DNA of 64,000 bases, taken from positions 62,001-126,000 of the forward strand of contig CP048469.1 in assembly GCA_025559845.1 (NCBI GenBank), in the 5' to 3' direction. Positions 1 through 9,665 of the stretch are shown in pieces. Origin of the DNA: Agrobacterium tumefaciens (GTDB lineage Bacteria > Pseudomonadota > Alphaproteobacteria > Rhizobiales > Rhizobiaceae). The translations under genes were made by a program, and so were the position numbers. Positions within the stretch are counted from its first letter, which is position 1. Every line of letters starts with the position of its first letter. The notes under the pieces are model-generated. The model saw nothing but the letters and a program-made list of their open reading frames with translations, ran no database searches and was not told where the DNA came from.

Positions 1-1231
1 AGCGGCCATGCGGGCGAAAAGCGATGATCTGCAGGCCGGGATGGCGGTGGTCGTTGATGCCGCTGCTCAGGGTGATTTCCGCCGTCGGATCGAAAAGGAT
101 TACGGTGACGAAAACCTCAACCGTTTTGCACAGAACATCAATGCTCTACTCGTCGGTGTCGATAACGGCGTGTCCGAAGTCAGCCGCGTTATCGAAAGCC
201 TTGCCCAGGGCGATCTGACGCGCTCGATGGAAGGCGATTTCCGCGGCGTTTTCGCCGGGCTGCAGTCAAACGTCAATCAGACGCTTCTGAAGCTGCGCGA
301 AACCATGGGTGAGGTGCGCAGCAGCACCGAGGGTATCAGCGGCAACGCCAACGAACTTCGCTCCGCCGCAGACGATCTGTCGAAAAGAACCGAGCAGCAG
401 GCCGCAGCCCTTGAGGAAACGTCTGCCGCGCTCGACGAGATCACCGCTGTGGTTCGCAATTCCACCGACCGTGCGCAGGAAGCCAGCCAGATGGTTTCCG
501 AGGCAAAGGAAAAGACCGAGGAATCCTCCAAGGTCGTCGGCGATGCGGTTTCAGCGATGGATCGTATCGAGCAGGCTTCACGGGAAATCAGCCAGATCAT
601 CAATGTTATCGACGAGATCGCTTTTCAGACGAACCTTCTGGCGTTGAACGCCGGTGTGGAAGCCGCGCGTGCCGGTGAAGCCGGCAAGGGCTTTGCCGTC
701 GTCGCTCAGGAGGTCCGTGAGCTTGCCCAGCGTTCTGCAACCGCTGCGAAGGATATCAAGGCGCTGATCACCAAATCCGGTGAGGAGGTTGGCCGTGGTG
801 TCTCGCTGGTTCAAAAGACCGGCAATGCGCTGAGCGAAATCGAAACCCGTGTTCTTGCGATCAACGAGCACATCCATTCCATTGCGACAGCGGCCAGAGA
901 GCAGTCCACGGGCTTGCAGGAAGTCAGTACCGCCATCAACCAGATGGATCAGGTCACACAGCGCAATGCCGCCATGGTCGAAGAGACGTCTGCAGCAACG
1001 CACAAGCTGAGCAGTGAGGCGGGCCATCTGGTAAGCCTCGTGGCACGCTTCAAGCTGGGTAGCGAAGACGGTCAGGCTCATCTCCGCTTCAAACCTCAGT
1101 CGCGCCCGGTTGCCGTATCGGAGCGCTCAGCACCAGTGCCTTCGCCGGCACGCAGACTGGTCAGCAGTGTCGGTCGCGCAATGAATGGTCAGGCGGTTGC
1201 ACAGGTGGATGGCGACTGGCAGGAATTCTGA
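1..1231 (+). CDS. Methyl-accepting chemotaxis protein, 3' part
   Basis: Chemoreceptor that passes ligand signals to the CheA/CheW complex at the inner membrane. The frame is already open at the left edge, so the sensor and membrane segments lie upstream; the first Met is at 8. From that Met, residues about 1-95 look like HAMP modules (two DLTR/DFRRRI-type repeats). Residues about 100-350 form the cytoplasmic coiled-coil hairpin with the tip motif [17 protein letters not shown], which carries AGVEA where many receptors have AAVEA. The protein ends in GDWQEF, which resembles the C-terminal pentapeptide that tethers CheR and CheB in high-abundance receptors, so adaptation enzymes may dock here. 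A strong terminator follows at once. The family is certain; the ligand cannot be told. Confidence 0.93.
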   Translation, partial: AAMRAKSDDLQAGMAVVVDAAAQGDFRRRIEKDYGDENLNRFAQNINALLVGVDNGVSEVSRVIESLAQGDLTRSMEGDFRGVFAGLQSNVNQTLLKLRETMGEVRSSTEGISGNANELRSAADDLSKRTEQQAAALEETSAALDEITAVVRNSTDRAQEASQMVSEAKEKTEESSKVVGDAVSAMDRIEQASREISQIINVIDEIAFQTNLLALNAGVEAARAGEAGKGFAVVAQEVRELAQRSATAAKDIKALITKSGEEVGRGVSLVQKTGNALSEIETRVLAINEHIHSIATAAREQSTGLQEVSTAINQMDQVTQRNAAMVEETSAATHKLSSEAGHLVSLVARFKLGSEDGQAHLRFKPQSRPVAVSERSAPVPSPARRLVSSVGRAMNGQAVAQVDGDWQEF

Positions 1232-1259
1232 GCAGGGCATAACCAATGCATCTCGTTGG

Positions 1260-1288
1260 AGCGCCGCCTTTTCGGGCGGCGCTTTTTT
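1260..1288 (+). terminator. Rho-independent terminator of the chemoreceptor gene
   Basis: AGCGCCGCC (1260-1268) pairs with GGCGGCGCT across a short loop and is followed by a run of T. It lies 30 bases after the chemoreceptor stop. Confidence 0.9.
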
Positions 1289-1357
1289 GCTGGCCGACGG
1301 CTTTGCCGACGCATTGGAAAAATGTTCGTTTGCTCCTATGATTGTATCCGCATTTGA

Positions 1358-2878
1358 ATGAGCCGTTCCAAGAAACCGACGGCGGATACAGGACTGGCCC
1401 GGTTGTTTTCAAAAGGCGTAGACAGTTTGAAAGGTGAGGAGAGCGAGCCCGGCCCGGGTATAACGGGACTGACGGCAGGTCTTTCCGGTCGCCTGCTCTT
1501 GTTGACCGTGATCTTTGTCATGATTGCCGAAGTGCTGATCTTCGTGCCATCTGTCGCCAACATGCGCCTGTCCTGGCTGCGTGACCGGCTGAACACGGCG
1601 GCCGCCGCCGGCGCCGTGATTGATGGCTTGCAGGCGGAGCTGCCGCAAAGCGTTCAGAACGACACCTTAATGGCGACAGGTGCCAAGCTCATCGCTCTGC
1701 GCAAGGATGGCACGTCGAGGCTCTTGGCTGCGGCTGAAACGCCCCCTGGTGTGGATGAGCAGTACGATCTTTCCGATGTCTCGCAGTTGACGGCCGTGCG
1801 GGACGCTTTCTCCACGCTGCTCTTCGGCGGCAACAGGGTAATCCGGGTTTTTGATGTCGTCGGAGACAGTGACACCATTATCGAACTGGTGATTGGTGAG
1901 TACAAGCTGCGGGCGGCGATGCTCGCTTATGCGCGCAACGTTTTCCTGATCTCGATCGTGCTGTCGTTGATAACGGCGGTGCTGATCTTCGTCTCCATAA
2001 ACCGGATCATGATACGCCCCATCCGCCGCCTCACGCTCGGTATGCAGCGCTTCTCGGAAGACCCGGAAAATCCGGCCGGAATATTCGTGCCCGAGGACGG
2101 AAACGACGAATTGTCGGTTGCGGGTCGCCATCTCGCAGACATGCAGACACAGTTGCACAAGACCCTGCGGCAGCAGAAGAACCTTGCCGATCTGGGGCTC
2201 GCCGTCTCGAAGATCAATCACGACATGCGCAATATCCTGTCCTCTGCCCAGTTGATGTCCGACCGGCTTGTGGACGCGAAAGACCCGATTGTCCGAAGCT
2301 TCGCGCCGAAGCTGTTGCGGACTATCGACCGTGCCGTGGCCTATACGGGGGAGGTCCTTGCCTATGGTCAGGCGACCGAGGCCGCACCACGGCGCAGAAT
2401 GAACAATCTCAGCGTGCTGGTGCAGGATGTTCGAGACATCCTGGCGATTGACCCTGAAAGCGGAATTGAGTTCGAGGATGATGTTCCCACGGATCTGATG
2501 GTGGATGCGGATGCGGAGCAGCTTTTCCGCGTCGTGCACAATCTCTGTCGAAATGCCGTTCAGGCCCTGCAGTCGGAGCCGTCGCTTGCGGCCTCGGCGC
2601 GGCTCTCCATCTCTGCACGCAAGACCGGGGGTGTCGTCAGTATCGTGATCGATGACAACGGCCCAGGGATGCCGCAGAAGGCGAGAGAGAATCTCTTTTC
2701 GGCGTTCCGGGGGTCGGCGCGTTCCGGTGGTACGGGACTTGGCCTGGTCATTGCCCGTGAGTTGGTCCTTGCCCACGGCGGCACGATTGCGCTTGTCGAA
2801 AAACCTGGCTCTGGAACCCAGTTCCGTATCGAAATTGCGGATCGCCCTGCTTCGGTTCAGACCGCTAAAAGCGCCTGA
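1358..2878 (+). CDS. Sensor histidine kinase, membrane bound
   Basis: Two-component sensor kinase of 506 residues. Hydrophobic segments at about 45-67 and 194-214 flank a periplasmic domain of about 125 residues. A HAMP-like stretch follows, then a kinase core. The presumed phospho-acceptor is His288 in NHDMRN, which differs from the usual SHELRT form. ATP-binding motifs are clear: N box NAVQAL, G1 DDNGPGMP, and GGTGLGLVIAREL. No response regulator gene is adjacent, so it is an orphan here. No good ribosome binding site precedes ATG 1358, so the start is less certain than the family. Confidence 0.88.
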   Translation: MSRSKKPTADTGLARLFSKGVDSLKGEESEPGPGITGLTAGLSGRLLLLTVIFVMIAEVLIFVPSVANMRLSWLRDRLNTAAAAGAVIDGLQAELPQSVQNDTLMATGAKLIALRKDGTSRLLAAAETPPGVDEQYDLSDVSQLTAVRDAFSTLLFGGNRVIRVFDVVGDSDTIIELVIGEYKLRAAMLAYARNVFLISIVLSLITAVLIFVSINRIMIRPIRRLTLGMQRFSEDPENPAGIFVPEDGNDELSVAGRHLADMQTQLHKTLRQQKNLADLGLAVSKINHDMRNILSSAQLMSDRLVDAKDPIVRSFAPKLLRTIDRAVAYTGEVLAYGQATEAAPRRRMNNLSVLVQDVRDILAIDPESGIEFEDDVPTDLMVDADAEQLFRVVHNLCRNAVQALQSEPSLAASARLSISARKTGGVVSIVIDDNGPGMPQKARENLFSAFRGSARSGGTGLGLVIARELVLAHGGTIALVEKPGSGTQFRIEIADRPASVQTAKSA

Positions 2879-3095
2879 GAAAGCGGGGTTTTGCCCACTT
2901 CAAATGGGGCTTTTGGCCGTGCCAAAAATAACGTCGTGAACCCCTCAAAAATTCTCGGAAAAGAAAAACCATTTAAAATCAAATAGATAGAATTATTGAT
3001 ACAGGAAAATGACAATTTCTCAGCAAAATCGCTTGCATTCGGAATGAGGACGTTTTAGAGGATCGCCACGCCACCGGAAACGACCGGAACGGCAC

Positions 3096-3172
3096 GCACC
3101 CGTAGCTCAGCTGGATAGAGCACCAGACTACGAATCTGGGGGTCAGGAGTTCGAATCTCTTCGGGTGCGCCA
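3096..3172 (+). tRNA. tRNA-Arg (anticodon ACG)
   Basis: A 77-base cloverleaf. Acceptor GCACCCG (3096-3102) pairs with CGGGTGC (3162-3168), then discriminator G and an encoded CCA (3170-3172). The D arm AGCTCAGCTGGATAGAGC and T loop GTTCGAATC are present. The anticodon loop CTACGAA gives anticodon ACG at 3130-3132, which is normally edited to ICG. Confidence 0.96.
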
Positions 3173-3527
3173 TTTCTCTTTCTCTTAAAAATGACTTGTT
3201 TGGCTCGCTGACTCACAGCTTGAGACCAGGAAGTTTCGTCGAGAGAAATCTCTTCCTGAATCTGATACAGCGATTTACGAAATGCCCTTGGCGCGGTTCC
3301 GTGCCGATTTTTCGTTGCCCGAATCGCTCTCTCCCATGGACAAGCTGCAGAGGCAAAATGCTTCCTTGAACCTGTCGCATTCGTGCGCCAGTCGCAACAG
3401 GGGAATATGCCTTGCAATATTCTTCGTGCATGGCTTGATCTATGTCAGTTTCCACGCCGCAAGACCGCGCGACAATCATCACGGTGTCGGAGAGCCGTCA
3501 TCGTGAACGCATATCAGGGAGAAGAGC
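3173..3527. other. Gene-free stretch after tRNA-Arg
   Basis: 355 bases without a convincing gene. Short open frames exist on both strands but none resembles a family or has a good ribosome binding site. The downstream end holds the GGGAGAAG ribosome binding site of the CoA-transferase gene (about 3517-3524). Confidence 0.5.
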
Positions 3528-5024
3528 ATGCTCGAGGAGCGCATCCGCAACGCGTCGTTGTTGAAAAGGATTGTCACGGCTGATGAGGCCGCAAGCCTTA
3601 TCAAGGATGGCATGACCGTCGGCATGAGCGGATTTACCCGCGCGGGTGAAGCGAAGGCCGTACCGCTGGCGCTTGCTGAGCGTGCCAAGACCCACCCGAT
3701 GCAAATCACCCTGATGACAGGCGCCTCGCTTGGCAACGACCTCGACAAGACCATGGTCGAGGCGGGCATGCTGGCGCGTCGCATGCCTTTCCAGTCTGAT
3801 CCGGCTTTGCGCAAGGCAATCAACGACGGCAAGGTGATGTTCATTGACCAGCACCTTTCCGAAACGGTCGAGCAGCTTCGTGGCGGGCAGATTCATGGTG
3901 TCGATATCGCTATCGTTGAGGCGGTGGCGATCACCTCGGATGGCGGCATCGTGCCAACCACATCGGTCGGCAATTCGGCAAGCTTTGCCATCCTTGCTGA
4001 CAAGGTAATCGTCGAAATCAATCTTTCGCAACCGGCCGTCCTTGAAGGCCTGCACGATATTTTCATTCCGGCCAAACGACCGACCCGCATGCCCATTCCG
4101 GTCGTCGCCCCTGATAGCCGCGTCGGCCTGCCATTCATCCCAGTCCCGCCGGAAAAGATTGCGGCGATCGTCCTGAGTGACAAGTCGGACAGCTTTTCGA
4201 CCGTGCTGCCGCCGGACGCCGAAACAAAGGCGATTGCCGGCCACCTGAGCGATTTTCTGCTGAACGAAGTCGCGCAGGGGCGTATGGGCTATGAACTTCA
4301 GCCCTTGCAGGCAGGTATCGGCACAATCGCCAACGCCGTGTTGCACGGTTTCATCGATACGCCGTTTCACGATCTCAAGATGTATTCCGAGGTTCTGCAG
4401 GATTCGACCTTCGAACTTTTCGATGCCGGAAAGCTGGTTTTTGCGTCTGGCTCATCGATCACGCTGTCGTCTGAAATGAACGACCGCGTCATGCCGCGAC
4501 TGGGTGATTACAAGAACCGGCTGATTTTGCGCCCGCAGGAGGTCAGCAACCATCCGGAAGTCATTCGGCGGCTTGGCATCATCGGTATCAACACGGCGCT
4601 TGAATTTGACATCTACGGCAACGTGAACTCCACCCATGTCGGTGGAACGCACATGATGAACGGCATTGGCGGTTCGGGTGATTTCGCACGCAATGCCTAC
4701 ATGTCGATCTTCGTGACAAAATCGATTGCCAAGGGCGGTGCGATCTCCAGTGTCGTTCCTATGGTCAGTCACGTCGATCATACCGAGCATGACGTTGATA
4801 TTCTGGTGACGGAGATGGGGCTCGCAGATCTTCGCGGGTTGGCTCCACGCGAGCGTGCGCCGGTTATCATCGCAAACTGTGTACACCCGGATTACCGCGA
4901 CGCACTCATGGATTATTACGAACGCGCAGCGGCACGTGGCGGACACACGCCACATCTCCTTGAGGAAGCATTTTCATGGCATGTCGCGTTGCGGGAGCAT
5001 GGAACGATGTTGCCCAAAGGTTGA
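3528..5024 (+). CDS. Acetyl-CoA hydrolase/transferase family protein (probable succinyl-CoA:acetate CoA-transferase)
   Basis: Cytoplasmic class I CoA-transferase of 498 residues, the usual length of the SucC/AarC/Cat1 group, which moves CoA between succinate and acetate. The expected catalytic glutamate is Glu288 in MYSEVLQD, which forms the glutamyl-CoA thioester in this family. The glycine-rich GIGGSGDFARNA motif and a C-terminal DILVTEMGLADLRGL motif are intact. The start is supported by GGGAGAAG just upstream. The gene stands alone. The exact acyl donor cannot be read from sequence; acetyl-CoA hydrolase activity is the main alternative. Confidence 0.88.
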   Translation: MLEERIRNASLLKRIVTADEAASLIKDGMTVGMSGFTRAGEAKAVPLALAERAKTHPMQITLMTGASLGNDLDKTMVEAGMLARRMPFQSDPALRKAINDGKVMFIDQHLSETVEQLRGGQIHGVDIAIVEAVAITSDGGIVPTTSVGNSASFAILADKVIVEINLSQPAVLEGLHDIFIPAKRPTRMPIPVVAPDSRVGLPFIPVPPEKIAAIVLSDKSDSFSTVLPPDAETKAIAGHLSDFLLNEVAQGRMGYELQPLQAGIGTIANAVLHGFIDTPFHDLKMYSEVLQDSTFELFDAGKLVFASGSSITLSSEMNDRVMPRLGDYKNRLILRPQEVSNHPEVIRRLGIIGINTALEFDIYGNVNSTHVGGTHMMNGIGGSGDFARNAYMSIFVTKSIAKGGAISSVVPMVSHVDHTEHDVDILVTEMGLADLRGLAPRERAPVIIANCVHPDYRDALMDYYERAAARGGHTPHLLEEAFSWHVALREHGTMLPKG

Positions 5025-5064
5025 GACGATTGGGTCTCTTTGGACACACCGGACAGGAAATGCG

Positions 5065-5082
5065 CCGGGGGACGGCCCCCGG
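5065..5082 (+). terminator. GC hairpin after the CoA-transferase gene
   Basis: CCGGGGG (5065-5071), loop ACGG, CCCCCGG (5076-5082), 41 bases past the stop. There is no T run, so it may only pause transcription or protect the mRNA 3' end. Confidence 0.45.
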
Positions 5083-5169
5083 TTGCTAGCCTAAATGGTC
5101 AGCCTTGGGTAGAAATCCTGGACGCTTGGCCGTTTTCCGGCTGCTTGTTGGTTGTGGGAGAATGACCTG

Positions 5170-6492
5170 ATGCCCTTTCGCTTCGTGGCCATGATCGCCA
5201 TCGTTGCTTTGCTTGCCGGGTGCGGCGGGCGGCCCATTGGGGTAATGACGCCAACAGGAACGACTGTGGCAGGTACGACTCCGGTCAACCTTCTGGTCGC
5301 GACGACACGCGCGCCATCGGATGATGCGGCTATTCTCTTCGGTGGCGAACGCGGTACTGGCCTGAAGGTCGATGCCGTTACCGTGTCGATCCCGCCTGAC
5401 GCCAATCGCAAGGTGGGCCAGGTGCAATGGCCGAAAAAGCTGCCGCCCGATCCGCTGAAGGATTTCACGACAGTCGCGGTCGAACCGATCCCGTCGGAAG
5501 CGGCCACGAGAAGCTGGATCGGCCGACATATCCAGAAGGATCGTCGGGTTCTTGTCTTCGTTCACGGCTTCAACAACCGGTACGAGGAATCCGTTTATCG
5601 TTTTGCACAGATCGTGCATGATTCCGGCACGGACGTCGTTCCCGTGGTCTTCACCTGGCCGTCCCGCGCCAGCATTTTCGACTACAACTACGACAAGGAA
5701 AGCACCAACTATTCGCGTGATGCTCTGGAAGAGATGCTGACGCGTCTGGCGAAAGACAAATCCATCAGCGAAGTCACCGTCATGGCGCATTCCATGGGGA
5801 CCTGGCTCGCCGTGGAAGCATTGCGCCAGATGGCAATCCGCAATGGTCGCGTTGATCCGAAAATCAGCAATGTCATTCTGGCTGCGCCTGACCTTGATGT
5901 GGATGTTTTCAGCCGGCAGTTCGCAAGTCTTGGCAAGACGCCGCCCAAGTTCACACTGTTCGTCTCGCAGGATGATCGGGCACTCAGCCTGTCGCGTCGC
6001 ATCTCCGGCAATGTTGATCGCCTGGGGCAGATCGATCCGTCCGTTGAGCCCTATCGCAGCGAACTGGAAAAAGCAGGCATCACCGTTCTGGATTTGACCA
6101 AGCTTCAATCCGGCGATCGCTTGAATCATGGAAAATTCGCCGAAAGCCCGGAGGTCGTGCGGTTGATCGGTGATCGCCTGATCGCCGGACAGACTGTGAC
6201 GGATTCGGATGTCGGTTTGGGCGAAGCCTTGGGCGCTGTCAGTATCGGCGCTGCACAAACGGTCGGAACGGCTGCCAGCGTTGTGGTCAGCGCTCCGATC
6301 GCCGTCTTCGATCCGCGTACACGCGAGAATTACGGTCGCCAGGTGGAACGGCTTGGCCGGTCGGTTGAAAACACGGTTGGCTCCGTGGGCGATACGGCTG
6401 GCGCCGTGGTGGATGAGGACGCACTTCGCGCCTCCGGCCTCAACTGCAATGCGGCTGCCAACCGCAACAGGGCCGAATGCCGTAACCGCTGA
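5170..6492 (+). CDS. Alpha/beta hydrolase lipoprotein (DUF900 family)
   Basis: Predicted lipoprotein of 440 residues with an alpha/beta-hydrolase fold. ATG 5170 is chosen over the in-frame ATG at 5152 because GGGAGA precedes it at proper distance and it yields a clean lipoprotein signal: a charged start, a hydrophobic core, then the lipobox LLAGC. DUF900 hallmarks are VFVHGFNNRYEES (oxyanion region) and the nucleophile elbow AHSMG with Ser208. A late segment at about residues 350-420 is rich in Ala, Gly and Val and looks like a low-complexity tail. The substrate is unknown; DUF900 proteins are esterase-like. It is probably attached to a periplasm-facing membrane. Confidence 0.85.
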   Translation: MPFRFVAMIAIVALLAGCGGRPIGVMTPTGTTVAGTTPVNLLVATTRAPSDDAAILFGGERGTGLKVDAVTVSIPPDANRKVGQVQWPKKLPPDPLKDFTTVAVEPIPSEAATRSWIGRHIQKDRRVLVFVHGFNNRYEESVYRFAQIVHDSGTDVVPVVFTWPSRASIFDYNYDKESTNYSRDALEEMLTRLAKDKSISEVTVMAHSMGTWLAVEALRQMAIRNGRVDPKISNVILAAPDLDVDVFSRQFASLGKTPPKFTLFVSQDDRALSLSRRISGNVDRLGQIDPSVEPYRSELEKAGITVLDLTKLQSGDRLNHGKFAESPEVVRLIGDRLIAGQTVTDSDVGLGEALGAVSIGAAQTVGTAASVVVSAPIAVFDPRTRENYGRQVERLGRSVENTVGSVGDTAGAVVDEDALRASGLNCNAAANRNRAECRNR

Positions 6493-6562
6493 TATCTTTG
6501 TGTACAGTTTGTATTTTTGTGGATATGGTCCGGTTCAGACGTAAACTTCCGGAGTAAGTCCC

Positions 6563-7600
6563 ATGCGTTGGAAACGCACCCTCCAGCTTCTCGATGTTCA
6601 TTGCGAAGGCGAAATCGGCCGTGTCGTGACGGGCGGCGCGCCGAAAATTCCCGGTAATACGGTTGCCGAGCAACTCGACTGGATGAACACCGATCCCAAA
6701 GGGCACGCGCTTCGCCGCTTTCTGACTCTGGAGCCTCGTGGTACGCCGATGGGCTCGGTCAATCTGTTGTTGCCGCCGAAGCATCCCGATGCGCACGCTG
6801 CGTTTGTCATCCTTCAGCCGGATCAGGCCCATGCGAGCTCAGGCTCGAACTCCATCTGCGCCACCACGGCCTTGCTGGAAAGCGGCATGGTGGAGATGCA
6901 GGAGCCGGAAACCGTCGTCATGCTGGAAACAGCGGCCGGTCTGGTCAAGGCAACTGCCACCTGCCGTGATGGGCGCTGCGAGAAGGTGAAGCTCACCATG
7001 GTGCCATCCTTCGTGCACGAACTTGATGTCAGCATCGACACGCCCGAATGGGGCAAGGTAACGATGGACATCTCCTACGGTGGCATCTTCTACGCGCTGG
7101 TTGACGTCCGCCAGATCGGCCTGACGATCGACAAGGCCAATGCCGCGAAACTGGTTGCGGCGGGCATGGCGCTGAAGGACATCGTCAATCGCGAAGTGAA
7201 GGTCGTTCATCCGGAAATTCCGGCGATCTCTGGTGTTGCTTATGTGATGTTCCGCGATGTCGATGCCGACGGATCGATCCGCACCTGCACGACTATGTGG
7301 CCGGGACGCGCAGACCGTTCTCCCTGCGGCACGGGTAACTCCGCCAATCTTGCGACGCTTTATGCGCGCGGCAAGGTCAAGGTCGGAGATGAATACAAAT
7401 CGCGCTCCATCATCGGTTCGGAATTCGACGTCGGGCTTTCCGCCGTCACCGAGGTAGCGGGTCGCCCCGCCGTTATCCCGACCATTGCCGGTCGCGGTTT
7501 CACCTTCGGGCTACATCAGGTCGGTCTCGATCCGTTCGACCCGCTGGCGGATGGTTTTGCCATGACCGATGTCTGGGGGCCGCAGGCCGGCGGCATCTGA
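6563..7600 (+). CDS. Proline racemase-family enzyme (probable hydroxyproline 2-epimerase, Ser/Cys type)
   Basis: 345 residues, cytoplasmic, cofactor-independent amino-acid epimerase family. In proline racemase and 4-hydroxyproline epimerase two cysteines act as acid and base. Here the second is intact (Cys255 in DRSPCGTG), but the first is replaced: the segment SSGSNSIC aligns with the usual MCGHxTI, placing Ser93 at the catalytic position. The related 3-hydroxyproline dehydratases instead lose the second Cys to Thr, so that function is unlikely. Other family residues (GNS, GRGFTFG) are kept. No hydroxyproline transport or catabolism genes are adjacent. Substrate confidence is moderate. Confidence 0.82.
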   Translation: MRWKRTLQLLDVHCEGEIGRVVTGGAPKIPGNTVAEQLDWMNTDPKGHALRRFLTLEPRGTPMGSVNLLLPPKHPDAHAAFVILQPDQAHASSGSNSICATTALLESGMVEMQEPETVVMLETAAGLVKATATCRDGRCEKVKLTMVPSFVHELDVSIDTPEWGKVTMDISYGGIFYALVDVRQIGLTIDKANAAKLVAAGMALKDIVNREVKVVHPEIPAISGVAYVMFRDVDADGSIRTCTTMWPGRADRSPCGTGNSANLATLYARGKVKVGDEYKSRSIIGSEFDVGLSAVTEVAGRPAVIPTIAGRGFTFGLHQVGLDPFDPLADGFAMTDVWGPQAGGI

Positions 7601-7622
7601 CACCTCCGAAAAAAATGCCATC

Positions 7623-7659
7623 AACAGCCGCCGATTTGTTTCAGCGGCTGTTTTCTTTT
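7623..7659 (+). terminator. Terminator after the epimerase gene
   Basis: AACAGCCGC (7623-7631) pairs with GCGGCTGTT (7644-7652), followed by TTCTTTT. It separates the epimerase gene from pyrC. Confidence 0.85.
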
Positions 7660-7772
7660 GATGAAAGATGCTAAGCGGGCCGGACTCCAGAAAGCTGTCG
7701 GTCTTGTTTTACGCATGTCGTGATCGCAAAACCGCAGCATATTTTGCGCGACATGCTTTAGAGGTTCCCACG

Positions 7773-8810
7773 ATGAAGTCGATCACCCTTCGCCGCCCCG
7801 ATGACTGGCATCTGCATTTGCGCGATGGCGCCGTTCTGGAAGGTGTGATTGCCGATACAAGTCGCCATTTTGCGCGCGCCATCATCATGCCGAACCTTGT
7901 TCCTCCGGTCGTAACGACGGCGGATGCTCGCGCCTATCGTGAGCGTATCGTCAAGGCCATTCCGGCTGGTGACCGTTTCGAGCCGTTGATGACACTTTAC
8001 CTGACCGAAGGCACAAATGCTGACGACGTCGAGGAAGGCAAGAAAAGCGGTCTGATCCATGCCGTCAAACTTTACCCGGCTGGTGCCACCACGAACTCGC
8101 ATGGCGGTGTCAGGGACCTGACCAAGGTCGCGCCGGTGCTGGAACGCATGGCGAAAATTGGTCTGCCGCTGTGCGTACATGGCGAAGTCACGACGCCGGA
8201 AGTCGATATCTTTGACCGCGAAAAAGCCTTTATCGACACCGTTCTGGAACCGCTTCGTCAGCGCCTGCCGGAACTGAAAGTGACGATGGAGCATGTCACG
8301 ACCAAGGATGGCGTGGATTACATCAAGTCCTCCAAGGCAAATCTCGCTGGTTCCATCACCACGCACCACCTGATCATCAACCGTAACGCCATTCTGGTTG
8401 GCGGTATCAAGCCGCATTATTATTGCCTGCCTGTTGCCAAGCGTGAGGAACATCGTCTGGCGTTGCGCGCTGCCGCCATCTCCGGCGATGCGCGCTTCTT
8501 CCTCGGCACGGACTCCGCCCCGCATGTCGATCCGTTGAAGGAGTGCGCCTGTGGTTGCGCCGGTATCTATACATCGATCAATACGATGAGCTGCCTTGCC
8601 CACGTATTCGAACAGGAGAACGCTCTTGAGACGCTGGAAGCCTTCACCTCGCTGAACGGCCCGGCATGGTACGGCCTGCCGCCAAACGAAGACACCATCA
8701 CCCTGGTCAAACGGGAGGAGCAGGTCAGCTTCCCCGACAAGATCGAGACCGGCGCCGGACTGGTGACGGTGTTCGATCCGATGTTCCCGCTTCACTGGGA
8801 CGTCCAATAA
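7773..8810 (+). CDS. pyrC: Dihydroorotase, class II
   Basis: Converts carbamoyl-aspartate to dihydroorotate in pyrimidine synthesis. 345 residues from ATG 7773, matching the length of the single-domain PyrC type. An earlier frame start at 7668 is rejected because GAGG lies just before 7773 and homologues begin [19 protein letters not shown]. Zinc ligands His13 and His15 lie in WHLHL. The expected carbamylated bridging lysine is Lys99 in [12 protein letters not shown]. Further ligands are in HGEV, and the catalytic Asp lies in GTDSAPH. It is followed by pyrE after a terminator, so the two may be separate transcripts. Confidence 0.97.
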   Translation: MKSITLRRPDDWHLHLRDGAVLEGVIADTSRHFARAIIMPNLVPPVVTTADARAYRERIVKAIPAGDRFEPLMTLYLTEGTNADDVEEGKKSGLIHAVKLYPAGATTNSHGGVRDLTKVAPVLERMAKIGLPLCVHGEVTTPEVDIFDREKAFIDTVLEPLRQRLPELKVTMEHVTTKDGVDYIKSSKANLAGSITTHHLIINRNAILVGGIKPHYYCLPVAKREEHRLALRAAAISGDARFFLGTDSAPHVDPLKECACGCAGIYTSINTMSCLAHVFEQENALETLEAFTSLNGPAWYGLPPNEDTITLVKREEQVSFPDKIETGAGLVTVFDPMFPLHWDVQ

Positions 8811-8822
8811 ATCCTTCAATTG

Positions 8823-8846
8823 CTGCCGGATTCTCCGGCAGTTTTT
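8823..8846 (+). terminator. Terminator between pyrC and pyrE
   Basis: CTGCCGG (8823-8829), short loop, CCGGCAG (8835-8841), then TTTTT. It lies 34 bases before the pyrE start and may limit read-through from pyrC. Confidence 0.82.
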
Positions 8847-8879
8847 ATATGCACTGATGACGAAAAGAGGAAAACGCCG

Positions 8880-9578
8880 ATGTCCCAGTTCACATTTACC
8901 GATCGCGCCGTGGTGGCGGAGCTTGTCGCAAAGATGCTGTGGGAGATAAAGGCGGTTCATTTCAATTCCGAAAGCCCCTACACCTTCGCATCGGGCATGA
9001 AGAGCCCTGTCTACATCGACATGCGCAAGCTGATTTCCTATCCGCGTATCCGCTCTGCGGTGATGGACTTCGCGGCGGCGAAGATCGTGGCCGATGCGGG
9101 CTTCGAGAAATTCGATTGCGTGGCCGGTGGTGAAACGGCGGGCATTCCTTTTGCCGCCTTCCTTGCCGAGCGCCTCGGTCTGCCGATGATCTACTGCCGC
9201 AAGAAACCGAAGGGCCACGGCCGTAACGCGCAGATCGAAGGCCATATGCCCGAAGGTGCACGCGTTCTCGTTATTGAGGATCTGACGACAGCCGGCGGTT
9301 CGATGTTCACCTTCATCGACGCCATTCGTGCAGCCGGTGGCATCGTCGACCACGGCATCGCGCTGTTTTACTACGGCATCTTCAGGGAAGCCGAGGCGCG
9401 CTTTGCCAATGGCAATGTGGCGCTGCACTACCTCAGCACCTGGCGCGATGTTCTTGCTGTGGCGCGCAAGGAAAAACTGTTCGATGACAAGACCTTGTCC
9501 GAAGTCGAGGCCTTCCTCGACAACCCGCTGCCGTGGTCGGCAAAGCATGGTGGCGTCAGCGAATTGCCGCAATCGTAA
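8880..9578 (+). CDS. pyrE: Orotate phosphoribosyltransferase
   Basis: Joins orotate to PRPP to make OMP. 232 residues from ATG 8880, chosen because GAGG sits 10 bases upstream; the open frame extends back to 8820 across the terminator and that part is not plausible as protein. The PRPP-binding motif [13 protein letters not shown] is complete, and the N-terminal [14 protein letters not shown] segment is typical of the alphaproteobacterial form. The C-terminal end after residue 195 is a helical extension. It lies downstream of pyrC, placing two consecutive pathway steps together. Confidence 0.96.
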   Translation: MSQFTFTDRAVVAELVAKMLWEIKAVHFNSESPYTFASGMKSPVYIDMRKLISYPRIRSAVMDFAAAKIVADAGFEKFDCVAGGETAGIPFAAFLAERLGLPMIYCRKKPKGHGRNAQIEGHMPEGARVLVIEDLTTAGGSMFTFIDAIRAAGGIVDHGIALFYYGIFREAEARFANGNVALHYLSTWRDVLAVARKEKLFDDKTLSEVEAFLDNPLPWSAKHGGVSELPQS

Positions 9579-9593
9579 TTTGGGATGGCGTTT

Positions 9594-9613
9594 GGCTGGC
9601 CTTTTCGCCAGCC
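9594..9613 (+). terminator. Hairpin after pyrE
   Basis: GGCTGGC (9594-9600), loop CTTTTC, GCCAGCC (9607-9613). There is no T run, so termination is doubtful. Confidence 0.4.
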
Positions 9614-9665
9614 ATCGTCTAAATCGATTTAAGTCCATTTGATTTTATGGTTTGAGGAGACCGTG

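Noticed and set aside
7758..9638. Minus-strand frame of 626 codons
   Set aside because: Antisense to pyrC and pyrE; composition is typical of a GC-rich shadow.
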